Below, piece after piece: positions 34,273 through 41,858 of a DNA stretch of 64,000 nt. The DNA is from Romboutsia weinsteinii (GTDB lineage Bacteria > Bacillota > Clostridia > Peptostreptococcales > Peptostreptococcaceae). The notes under the pieces were generated by a model. It worked only from the letters and a program-made list of their open reading frames with translations. It was not told where the DNA came from and made no database searches. Every line of letters begins with the position of its first letter. The first letter of the stretch is position 1. Where the stretch lies: assembly GCF_002250835.2 (NCBI RefSeq), contig NZ_NOJY02000010.1, positions 1 through 64,000 of the forward strand, read 5' to 3'. The position numbers were made by a program, and so were the translations under genes.

Positions 34273-34459
34273 CATTATCATTAAATCAAGTAGAGAAATT
34301 ACTATCTTATTTAGAAGAATGTCTTGTATTAGGCTCTCAAGTAGGACAAGTATGCGAAGAAGCTAAAGAGTTTAGGTTTGTAAGAAGTCTTTAGATAAGT
34401 GGCTTAAATATGCTAAATGCATGATTATGGGGTTATCAATAAGAAAGTCGGCTAAAAAA
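34273..34459 (+). pseudogene. IS1595-like transposase N-terminal relic
   Basis: One frame reads LSLNQVEKLLSYLEECLVL, GSQVGQVCEEAKEFRF and stops at 34392. A different frame resumes with DKWLKYAKCMIMGLSIRKSAKK. These are two consecutive conserved blocks from the start of IS1595-group transposases; the zinc ribbon between them has been deleted. The second block is unusually good. The relic ends where the lipoprotein gene's ribosome site begins. It fills most of the 308-base gap 34169-34476. Confidence 0.55.
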
Positions 34460-34476
34460 GAGGAGGACGATGTAAG

Positions 34477-34881
34477 ATGAAAAAAATTGGAGTTGTTTTA
34501 AGTATTATTTTATTAATGCTAGGAGTTGTAGGCTGTGCAGGTGCTGGAGATTATGAAATAGAATTAATAAATGGATTTAAAGTAATAAGAACATCAGCAG
34601 AAAAAGTACATATTGGGTCACCTGAATACAGTTATGATGAATTGTTAATACCTCTCCTTGCTGATTATGAGGAAGGCGAGTATATAATAAAAGTAGGACA
34701 TGACAATAATAGATATATAATTGCAAAAACAAATTTAGATAATTATTATTTATTAGATACAAAAGAACTAATAGTACATGGTCCATTCACAGAAGAAAAG
34801 TTTATACAAGTAAAAGAAAATGCAAAGATATCAGAGAGTATTGCCCTTAAAGATTTAGATGCATACGAAAAGATAAAATAA
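34477..34881 (+). CDS. Small lipoprotein, unknown function
   Basis: A 134-residue lipoprotein. Residues 1-19 are a lipoprotein signal (VVLSIILLMLGVVGC) with the lipidated Cys at 20. The mature part is beta-rich (YEIELINGFKVIRTSAEKVHI, EYIIKVGHDNNRYIIAKTNLDNYYLLD, VHGPFTEEKF) and resembles the DUF3997-like small lipoproteins of Firmicutes, but I am not sure. A GAGGAGGACGATGTAAG site precedes the ATG, and a terminator follows. No operon partner. Confidence 0.75.
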   Translation: MKKIGVVLSIILLMLGVVGCAGAGDYEIELINGFKVIRTSAEKVHIGSPEYSYDELLIPLLADYEEGEYIIKVGHDNNRYIIAKTNLDNYYLLDTKELIVHGPFTEEKFIQVKENAKISESIALKDLDAYEKIK

Positions 34882-34884
34882 TAT

Positions 34885-34924
34885 AAAAAACATATATGGT
34901 TGATTTGTACCCTATATGTTTTTT
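34885..34924 (+). terminator. Rho-independent terminator
   Basis: AAAAAACATATA / TATATGTTTTTT stem, 16-base loop, after the lipoprotein gene. Confidence 0.8.
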
Positions 34925-34961
34925 ATTCAATATCAACACTTTATTAAAACATAGCCTATTA

Positions 34962-35197
34962 TTAAAATATGTATCTCTTAAAAGGTTCACTATAAGTAAT
35001 AATCTTTTCTTCACCATCTAAATTAGGATATGATTCAAATCCTGGAAGTACATGAGGATGGGCACCCATTACTACCAAACTAGCTTCTTTTTTTATTTCT
35101 TTTATATCGTTTTTTATAGACTCTAAAAATTCATTATTATAGTTAGAGTTCCATTCGTTATATGCAAGAAAACCAACCTTTATACCATTAGCATCCA
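34962..35197 (-). pseudogene. CapA-family protein C-terminal relic
   Basis: The minus strand reads DANGIKVGFLAYNEWNSNY, IKKEASLVVMGAHPHVLPGF and KIITYSEPFKRYIF before a TAA at 34962. The A-x-L-V-V-x-x-H-P-H-V-L-x-G-x-E core is characteristic of CapA (poly-gamma-glutamate synthesis-type) proteins, but the segment between the first two blocks is far too short and the N-terminal two thirds are gone. It is the content of the 437-base gap before the TetR gene. Confidence 0.6.
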
Positions 35198-35318
35198 GGT
35201 ATACTTACTTTTATCAGCTAAAAGATATTTAATTTTCAACATAAACAAAAAAATATAGCCATTCTTATATAATCTTGATATATTTAAATTAGATTAACAA
35301 TCAAAAGGGGTAATACTT

Positions 35319-35975
35319 ATGAATATAGATGAATCGATAGACTTAAGGGAAAAAATAATCAAAGAGGCATCAAAACTATTTATCTCACAAGGTTATAACA
35401 AAACAACTATAAGACAGATAGCAGAAGTATCTGGAGTAGGAAGAGGACACTTATACTACTACTTTAAGAAAAAAGAAGACATATTACTTCACTTGTATAG
35501 AGATATACTAGATAAGCTATATGTATATATAAACGAAAACTTAAATCCAAATAGTGACCCACTTGTAAACTATGCAGTAACTCAGTGCATATTTACTTAT
35601 GTATTAGCAAGTTCAAATCAACTATTTAGAATGTATATAGAAGCATCAAGTATAAGTTTAGTAAAAAAAGAATATATAAATATTCTAATAGATTTATTTA
35701 ACGAAAAGATGTACGGTACTAATTATAGATTTAGTGAAGAAAATATATACATTAGTATGGCAATAGGATCATCTGGAGGATGGGAACTTTTAAATAGATA
35801 TTACAACGATGAAATAGATCTAGATTTAGATGATATTTTAAAAAGCACAATAAAATCAAAATTACTTTTACTTGATATTGAGCACATCAAGGTAAATGAA
35901 ATAATAGACGAGGCACTGAAAATATCTAAACAGCTAAATACAAATGATATAGTAGATTTATTTGAGATATATTAA
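35319..35975 (+). CDS. TetR-family regulator
   Basis: A 218-residue TetR protein. The N-terminal helix-turn-helix (residues 9-55) is IIKEASKLFISQGYNKTTIRQIAEVSGVGRGHLYYYFKKKEDIL; the C-terminal helical domain is a ligand or dimer domain of unknown specificity. It stands alone, in front of its own terminator and the cobalamin riboswitch region, and has no obvious target operon other than itself. AAAAGGGGTAATACTT precedes the ATG. Confidence 0.92.
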   Translation: MNIDESIDLREKIIKEASKLFISQGYNKTTIRQIAEVSGVGRGHLYYYFKKKEDILLHLYRDILDKLYVYINENLNPNSDPLVNYAVTQCIFTYVLASSNQLFRMYIEASSISLVKKEYINILIDLFNEKMYGTNYRFSEENIYISMAIGSSGGWELLNRYYNDEIDLDLDDILKSTIKSKLLLLDIEHIKVNEIIDEALKISKQLNTNDIVDLFEIY

Positions 35976-35977
35976 TA

Positions 35978-36006
35978 AAAAAAGAAGTCAAATAGACTTC
36001 TTTTTT
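35978..36006 (+). terminator. Rho-independent terminator
   Basis: AAAAAAGAAGTC / GACTTCTTTTTT hairpin after the TetR gene. It separates this gene from the cobalamin locus. Confidence 0.88.
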
Positions 36007-36087
36007 ATTGTTAAAAGGATAAGTACATAATTAATATTATTTTTAAAAATATATTAGGAAATGGTTTACAATTAATACTGAAAGATG

Positions 36088-36114
36088 TATTATTATGTTG
36101 AAAGCATAATAATA
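36088..36114. promoter_or_regulatory. Inverted repeat upstream of the riboswitch
   Basis: TATTATTATG-N7-CATAATAATA is a perfect 10-bp inverted repeat about 110 bases before the riboswitch. It may be an operator for a second input to the cobalamin operon, or chance in AT-rich DNA. Apart from this, 36007-36195 shows no gene. Confidence 0.35.
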
Positions 36115-36204
36115 AAACATATAAGTAGTTATTAATAGTTAAAAAATATAAGATAAATAAAAGGCAAATAGAAACTTATGTAGAATATAGTAAAAAACAA
36201 GAAA

Positions 36205-36362
36205 ATAATTGTTAATAGGTGTACGAAGTACTTAAAAGGGAATTTGGTGAAAAACCAAAGCTGCCCCAGTAACTGTAAGTGAGGACGATTTAGCAATATG
36301 CCACCTGAGATGGGAAGGCGCTAAAAAGGATGAATCACAAGCCAGGATACCTGCCATTAGCA
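36205..36362 (+). promoter_or_regulatory. Cobalamin (adenosylcobalamin-type) riboswitch
   Basis: The aptamer is clear. An AATAGGTGTACGAAGTACTTAA start, AAAAGGGAATTTGGTGAAAAACC, GCCCCAGTAACTGTAA, GTGAGGACGA, CCACCTGAGATGGGAAGGCG, GAATCACAAGCCAGGATACC and TGCC appear in the conserved order. The B12 box AGCCAGGATACCTGCC is at 36340-36355. It is the leader of the ecfT gene. When cobalamin is bound the B12-box kissing loop forms and the downstream terminator at 36420 should be favoured, shutting the operon off. Confidence 0.95.
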
Positions 36363-36372
36363 AGATCCAAAT

Positions 36373-36448
36373 ATCTTTCTGGGGAAAGACTATGCAATAT
36401 TTTTGTTGCGTAGATACCCAGATAGATATATTATATCTATCTTTTTTT
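36373..36448 (+). terminator. Riboswitch-controlled terminator with antiterminator
   Basis: AGATAGATAT (36420-36429) / ATATCTATCT (36433-36442) then TTTTTT is a strong intrinsic terminator. ATCTTTCTGGG (36373-36383) can instead pair with CCCAGATAGAT (36417-36427), which would consume the terminator's 5' arm. The two folds exclude each other, so control is at transcription elongation. Confidence 0.8.
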
Positions 36449-36482
36449 ATAGTTTTTTATAAATAATAGAAAGGAGGTTAAT

Positions 36483-37382
36483 ATGATATTTTCCTTTGAA
36501 ACCTTAAACCCAAATGTGATACTTATATACTTTATACTAACAATTGGGGCATTGTATTCTATCGAAAATCCAGTACTTATATTAATATTTATTGTAATAT
36601 CAATATTTATTAATTTAAGATTTTGTAAAACATCATTCAAACGACTTTTTAAGAGTTTTATATTAATGTCATTATTAGTATTCATTATAAATCCATTAGT
36701 ATCTCACAAGGGAACTACCATACTATTTTATATAAAATATACTCCAATAACTTTAGAATCTATTTTCTATGGATTTATATCATCAATTAAATTAATTACT
36801 TTATTATTTTTTAGTAATTACTTTAACTCAATTATGACTTATGAAAGACTAATTTATATTTTATCACCTCTTGGACACAACTTAAGCTTAATAATAAGTT
36901 TATCTATAAAATTTATACCAGAATATTTAGAAAAAATAACTAGCATAAAAGATACACAAAAAACAAAAGGCATACATTTAGATTCAGATAAAAAAATTGA
37001 TATAGCAAAAAATTTAGTATATATATTAAATGCATTCTTTTTTGTAACATTAGAAGATGGAATTGTGACTATAAAATCAATAAAAGCAAGAGGATACTAC
37101 AATAGGTGCAATACTAACAAAAGCAAGATTAAGCTCAGACTAGTAGATTATATTTGCATAGCAATGAGTGTCATGTTTTTAACTATAACATTGTTAGTAG
37201 ATAATACTATGGGTTATAAAATATACCCTACTCTTACTAATGTAGAAATAAATACTCAAATGATTATATCAATTATAGTTTATTTATTATTCTTGGAAAT
37301 ACCTATTATATTAGAGCAAGGGGAGAAATTGTATGTCATTTATAAGCGTAGAGAAGGTAAACTTTTCTTATCCAAATTGTAA
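36483..37382 (+). CDS. ecfT: ECF transporter T component (EcfT)
   Basis: A 299-residue membrane protein with about six hydrophobic segments and the EcfT cytosolic coupling helices: SLSIKFIPEYLEKITSIKDTQKTKG (about residues 137-161), and IKSIKARGYYN, containing the A-R-G motif that docks on the ATPases. The T component links the two ATPases to the substrate-binding S component in ECF importers. AAAGGAGGTTAAT precedes the ATG, 35 bases after the riboswitch terminator. It overlaps the fused ATPase gene by 50 bases, implying translational coupling. Placement after a cobalamin riboswitch identifies corrinoids as the probable cargo. Confidence 0.9.
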   Translation: MIFSFETLNPNVILIYFILTIGALYSIENPVLILIFIVISIFINLRFCKTSFKRLFKSFILMSLLVFIINPLVSHKGTTILFYIKYTPITLESIFYGFISSIKLITLLFFSNYFNSIMTYERLIYILSPLGHNLSLIISLSIKFIPEYLEKITSIKDTQKTKGIHLDSDKKIDIAKNLVYILNAFFFVTLEDGIVTIKSIKARGYYNRCNTNKSKIKLRLVDYICIAMSVMFLTITLLVDNTMGYKIYPTLTNVEINTQMIISIIVYLLFLEIPIILEQGEKLYVIYKRREGKLFLSKL

Positions 37383-38838
37383 TACTAAAGCATTAAAAGA
37401 TATCTGCTTAGAAATAGAAAAAGGTGAACTGGTACTTATAATAGGGCCTTCAGGAAGTGGCAAGTCAACATTATTATCACTGCTTAAGCATGAAATATCA
37501 CCTACTGGAAAATTATCTGGACAAATACTGATTGATGAAAAAAAAGTTGATGAATGCAAATTTTATGAGATAGGCTATCTATTTCAAAATCCTAATTCTC
37601 AACTTGTTAGTGACAATGTTTATCACGAGTTGATATATTCTCTTAAAAACATTAACTTAAATGAAGATGAGATAAATGAAAGGCTAGGAGAAATCGTTAC
37701 ATACTTAAATTTAAATTCTATACTACATAGTAAAGTACAAAATCTTTCTGGGGGAAACAAGCAAATTGTCAATATTGCATCACTGCTTTTGATGTATCCT
37801 AAAGTACTAATTTTAGATGAACCTACATCTCAAATAGATCCAATACACTATGATGAAATTATGAATTTAGTGCTAAAACTTAATAAAGAATCTAATATGA
37901 CTACTATAATTACAGAGCATAGATACGATAATATATTTTATCAGGTTGATAAAGTAGTATTTATAAATGATTCAAAGGTACTATTATGTGATGAGCCAAA
38001 GAAATTTGTTGAAACTGTTTACAAACATAATATAGAAGAAATAAAGCCATTTTTAAAAGGCATTGTAGACGATAATCAAAAAAAGTTACCTGATATAGAA
38101 GATAAATTAACAGGTGAAAAGATACTAAAAGTAAAAGATGTAAGCTTTACATATGATAATAAAATATTAAATTTAAATAATGTAGATTTTGAAGCTTGTG
38201 AGGGAGAGATTATTTCAATAGTAGGTTCAAATGGATGTGGGAAGACTACATTTTTAAAGTTATTAAGTGGTATTTACTATCCTATTTCAGGAAGTATAAA
38301 GATTTATAATAAAAAATACAAAAAAATAAAAAATGATTTATGGAAATTGATTGGGTATGTACCGCAAGATGTAAATGAGTTTTTTACATTTGACACAATA
38401 AAAGATGAATTCGAGTTTTTAGAAAGAAAAATGGGTGATTCTTTTGATAATGAATTATATAAAATATTAAAATCTCAATACAATTTTGAAAAATTTTTAG
38501 ACAAGCATCCTATTGATGTGAGTGGAGGAGAAAAACAGCTAATAATAATCATTCTTCAACTACTAAAAAAGTCAAAGATTCTTATCTTAGATGAGCCAAC
38601 TAAAGGTTTAGACCCGATACTTAAAGAAAGGTTAGGAAAAACCTTAGTTGAGATTTCTAAAGGAAAAGGATTGATTATTTTAGTATCTCACGATATAGAT
38701 TTTATATATAAATATTCTCATAAATGCTGCATGATGTTTAATCATAAAATTACAAAACCAGTAAATATTGATAAATTCTTTGAGAAGAAGTTATTTTTCT
38801 TACCGAACAGTCTTAAAGATAGGAGAAAAATAGTATGA
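37333..38838 (+). CDS. Fused double ATPase of the ECF transporter (EcfA-EcfA')
   Basis: A 501-residue protein with two complete ABC ATPase domains. The first has Walker A GPSGSGKST (38-46), signature LSGGNKQ and Walker B LILDEPTSQIDP. The second has Walker A GSNGCGKT (298-305), signature VSGGEKQ and Walker B LILDEPTKGLDP. EcfA and EcfA' are usually separate genes; fusion is seen in dedicated ECF modules. It powers the importer with EcfT and the S component, and overlaps both neighbours (50 and 4 bases). Confidence 0.92.
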   Translation: MSFISVEKVNFSYPNCNTKALKDICLEIEKGELVLIIGPSGSGKSTLLSLLKHEISPTGKLSGQILIDEKKVDECKFYEIGYLFQNPNSQLVSDNVYHELIYSLKNINLNEDEINERLGEIVTYLNLNSILHSKVQNLSGGNKQIVNIASLLLMYPKVLILDEPTSQIDPIHYDEIMNLVLKLNKESNMTTIITEHRYDNIFYQVDKVVFINDSKVLLCDEPKKFVETVYKHNIEEIKPFLKGIVDDNQKKLPDIEDKLTGEKILKVKDVSFTYDNKILNLNNVDFEACEGEIISIVGSNGCGKTTFLKLLSGIYYPISGSIKIYNKKYKKIKNDLWKLIGYVPQDVNEFFTFDTIKDEFEFLERKMGDSFDNELYKILKSQYNFEKFLDKHPIDVSGGEKQLIIIILQLLKKSKILILDEPTKGLDPILKERLGKTLVEISKGKGLIILVSHDIDFIYKYSHKCCMMFNHKITKPVNIDKFFEKKLFFLPNSLKDRRKIV

Positions 38839-39479
38839 CATATGTAGCAATATTTCTTTTATTATTAATGGGAACTACTAAGAATCAAGTTTTTATATTC
38901 ATAGGATTATCATATTTAGTATTTTATATATTTATAAAAGTAAAAAAAATGTTCAATGATTTAAGCGTAGAAGAAGTAGTACTAATATCAATACTTTCAT
39001 CTATAGCAGGAGTAACTAGAGTGCCATTCTCTTCCATACCAAGCTTTCAACCAACTACTTCAATAATTATTATTGTAGGTATTGTATATGGTAGAAAAAT
39101 TGGTTTTATTACAGGTGCTATATCAGCACTTGTATCAAATATGTTTTTAGGACAAGGTCCTTGGACACCTTGGCAGATGGTGGCATGGGGGATGTGTGGA
39201 TATGTTGCATCATACTTAAATGTTAAAAATAAACACACTATATATATATATGGATTAGTAAGTGGAATCTTATTTGGGTGGTTTATGAACTTATGGCACA
39301 TTATAGGCTTCGTTGAAGTTATAAACATGCATAGTATACTATTATCTTATGTTTCTAGTTTTGCATTTGATGTAACCCATGGAGTTGGAAACGTTATATT
39401 TTTAGGCTTTTTAATGCCTACATTATATAAATTTTTAAACAGAATAAAGGTAAAATATAACATACTAGCGGTAAGTTAG
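38835..39479 (+). CDS. ECF transporter S component, probable corrinoid-specific
   Basis: A 214-residue membrane protein with about six segments. FQPTTSIIIIVGIVYGRKIGFITGAISALVSNMFLGQGPWTPWQMVAWGMCGYVASYL is the hallmark of an S-component subfamily annotated only as ECF transporter S component; the Q-G-P-W-T-P-W-Q loop is its most conserved part. CbrT-type S components, known to import cobalamin, have a related layout. The gene overlaps the ATPase stop by 4 bases, and it is under the cobalamin riboswitch. The substrate assignment rests on that context, not on residues. Confidence 0.85.
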   Translation: MTYVAIFLLLLMGTTKNQVFIFIGLSYLVFYIFIKVKKMFNDLSVEEVVLISILSSIAGVTRVPFSSIPSFQPTTSIIIIVGIVYGRKIGFITGAISALVSNMFLGQGPWTPWQMVAWGMCGYVASYLNVKNKHTIYIYGLVSGILFGWFMNLWHIIGFVEVINMHSILLSYVSSFAFDVTHGVGNVIFLGFLMPTLYKFLNRIKVKYNILAVS

Positions 39480-39503
39480 TATATGTTAAGGGGGAAATGT
39501 TTT

Positions 39504-41765
39504 ATGAAAATACCAAAGAGGATTATTGCTACATTGACTGTGGGGGCAATAGTAGCAGTAAATTCAGCACCAGCTATAGTTAGTGCACAGGAAGTAGTTA
39601 ATGAAAATCCACAGACAACTATTACTTTAGAAAGTAATCAAGAAGAGCCAGAGAATAATAAAGAGCTGGAACAGAGTGAATCAGAAGTATCAGAAGAAAG
39701 TAAAGAGATAACTAATGAGAATCCGGAGACAGATAGTACAGACACTATTATAGAAAATAACAGTGATAACCTAGTAGAAAATAAAGAAACAGAAATTATA
39801 AAAGAAGAATCTATAAAAAATAATGAAGAAAACATTGTAAGTCAAAAAGAAATAAAAGCATTGACATTAAACGAGGCAATTGAAAATTCAAGAGGATATT
39901 ATAAACAACATAAAAATAATCTAACTGAATGGTGGGAAATGGTAGTACTGGACTATATAGGAGAAAATATAAATAGTAATCCATATAAATTAGAAACATG
40001 GGGTTCTAACTTAATAACTCCTGATACTTCTGTAGTTAATGATGCAGGAAAATTACTAGGATTATTAGCTAGAGGAGAGGACCCTAAAAACTATCAAGGA
40101 AAAGACTGGGCAAAGGTTTTAGCTGATAAACAAAATAACTATAAATATGGAAGTTTTAATGGTGGAAACTTTAACCTTTGGGCTATGATATCTTTAGAAA
40201 TATGTAATCAAGAATATGATAGAGAATTTGCACTAGAAACTCTACTTAAATTACAAAATCCTAAAACTGGTGGATACTCAATGTCTGATTATGTAGAGGG
40301 ACAAAGTCACTGGGCAAGCGTTGATATGACAGGTATGGCATTAATAGCTCTATCTTTTTATAAAGATGATGCTAGAGCACAGGATTCAATAAATAAAGCA
40401 GTTCAGTATCTTGAAGACCAGACAAGAACCGATGGTTTGTTTGGAGGAGATTCAAATTCAACTGCTATGGCAATAACAGGTCTATTAGCAGCTGGTAAAG
40501 ATATAAATTCTCAAACATGGTCTGGTTTAAAAGATGGTTTAATATCAATGCAGCTTACTGAAGAAGTAGTTACTGATGAATATGGATATGATGAAAATGG
40601 AAATTATGGACCACAAAAGGTAACACATTATCCAGGAGAGTTTTACTGGAAGAAAAGTTCACAGACTATTAATAGTATAGCTACATATCAATCATTAATA
40701 GCACTTTCTGAGTATAAATCAGGTAACAGTATGTGGCATAACATGGCAAAAGAGTACGATTTACTTGAAGATCAAAGAGAATTAAGTAAACTTCCTAAGA
40801 TACATGCACAAACAATAGTTGCTAATATAGGAGATAAAATTGACCTTCTTAAAAATGTTAGTGCAGAGGATAAAGATGGCAATCCACTTGATGTAAAGAT
40901 AGTCAATGAAAATGTACCTAAAAATGCAGGTATTGTAACTAAAGATGGTTTATATAGTGTTACATATAAAGCAGTAGATTCAGATGGAAGAGAACAAATT
41001 AAGTTGGTAGATGTAAAGATAAATAAAGTTAATAACTTAACTATAATCGATGATGAATCTAAAGTTGAATCAGTTATGAAAAAGCTTGCAGAGGCTTTAA
41101 AAGAAGTAGATGAAAATGGAAATTTAAAATATTCATTAGAAGAAAAAGAAGTTAAAAATCTAGAAGATGATAAAGTATTATATACATTTATATTGAGTGA
41201 AAATACAAATACTAAAAATACCGGGGCTAGATATGAAATAAGAATGATATTATCTAAAGATAACAAAGCCCCTGAATTACCTATATTAGCTGAAAAATTA
41301 AATGAGATACCAGTAATAAGCATAAATAATGAAAGTAATATAAAAGATGGTAAGATTACTGTAAGACTTGGAGAAAAGGTTGACCTATTAAAGGGAGTAG
41401 AAGCAACTGATGCTGAAGATGGTAAAGTAGATGTTGATGTTATAGAGAAGTCGGAAGGTTTAGATGATAATTATACAGCTATAAAAGTAGGTTCTTATGA
41501 CGTGGTATATGAAGCTAAAGATTCAAAGGGAGCTACTGCAAGGAAATCTATAAAATTAATAATTAATGATAAAAAGGAAGATCCAAAAGAAGATATAAAG
41601 GACGAAAATAATAAAGTAGAGTCAACCAATCAAAATAAAAATCCACAAAATCAAAATGGAAACAAAAATAACCCAACAACAGGAGATGTATCAATAGCAA
41701 CTACTGGAGTTGTAGGATTAGTATCAATATTAGGACTAGCTGTACTAAATAGAAGAAAGAAATAA
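39504..41765 (+). CDS. Wall-anchored surface protein with one alpha/alpha-barrel domain
   Basis: A 753-residue exported protein. The signal peptide is 1-28 (RIIATLTVGAIVAVNSAPA ... VSA). An acidic linker leads to an alpha/alpha-toroid (prenyltransferase/squalene-repeat-like) domain at about 119-428, with GLLARGEDPKNYQGKDWAKV and KQNNYKYGSFNGG, motifs also found in each barrel of the 2744-residue protein. Ig-like (DUF5011-type) domains follow at about 430-510 and 600-690. The C-terminus is NPTTGD (723-728), a hydrophobic helix and RRKK, a sortase sorting signal. The ATG at 39504 has AAGGGGGAAA upstream. In context it probably binds cobalamin or a corrinoid at the cell surface. Confidence 0.8.
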   Translation: MKIPKRIIATLTVGAIVAVNSAPAIVSAQEVVNENPQTTITLESNQEEPENNKELEQSESEVSEESKEITNENPETDSTDTIIENNSDNLVENKETEIIKEESIKNNEENIVSQKEIKALTLNEAIENSRGYYKQHKNNLTEWWEMVVLDYIGENINSNPYKLETWGSNLITPDTSVVNDAGKLLGLLARGEDPKNYQGKDWAKVLADKQNNYKYGSFNGGNFNLWAMISLEICNQEYDREFALETLLKLQNPKTGGYSMSDYVEGQSHWASVDMTGMALIALSFYKDDARAQDSINKAVQYLEDQTRTDGLFGGDSNSTAMAITGLLAAGKDINSQTWSGLKDGLISMQLTEEVVTDEYGYDENGNYGPQKVTHYPGEFYWKKSSQTINSIATYQSLIALSEYKSGNSMWHNMAKEYDLLEDQRELSKLPKIHAQTIVANIGDKIDLLKNVSAEDKDGNPLDVKIVNENVPKNAGIVTKDGLYSVTYKAVDSDGREQIKLVDVKINKVNNLTIIDDESKVESVMKKLAEALKEVDENGNLKYSLEEKEVKNLEDDKVLYTFILSENTNTKNTGARYEIRMILSKDNKAPELPILAEKLNEIPVISINNESNIKDGKITVRLGEKVDLLKGVEATDAEDGKVDVDVIEKSEGLDDNYTAIKVGSYDVVYEAKDSKGATARKSIKLIINDKKEDPKEDIKDENNKVESTNQNKNPQNQNGNKNNPTTGDVSIATTGVVGLVSILGLAVLNRRKK

Positions 41766-41781
41766 GTTTAGAGCTTTAAAA

Positions 41782-41810
41782 GTAAAGGACTGCAAACAAT
41801 AGTCCTTTAC
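41782..41810 (+). other. Intercistronic hairpin without a T-run
   Basis: GTAAAGGACT / AGTCCTTTAC with a 9-base loop, followed by AAAACTTG, lies between two genes of the cobalamin locus. Lacking a U-tail it is unlikely to terminate. It may stabilise the upstream mRNA or mark a processing site, setting different levels for the upstream and downstream proteins. Confidence 0.5.
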
Positions 41811-41858
41811 AAAACTTGATTAAACACAATATTTTGAATAAAGATGGGAGTAAATAAG

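Noticed and set aside
41782-41810. Operon-ending terminator within the cobalamin locus
   Set aside because: There is no T-run after the stem, and the next gene has the same theme with no separate promoter that I can see.
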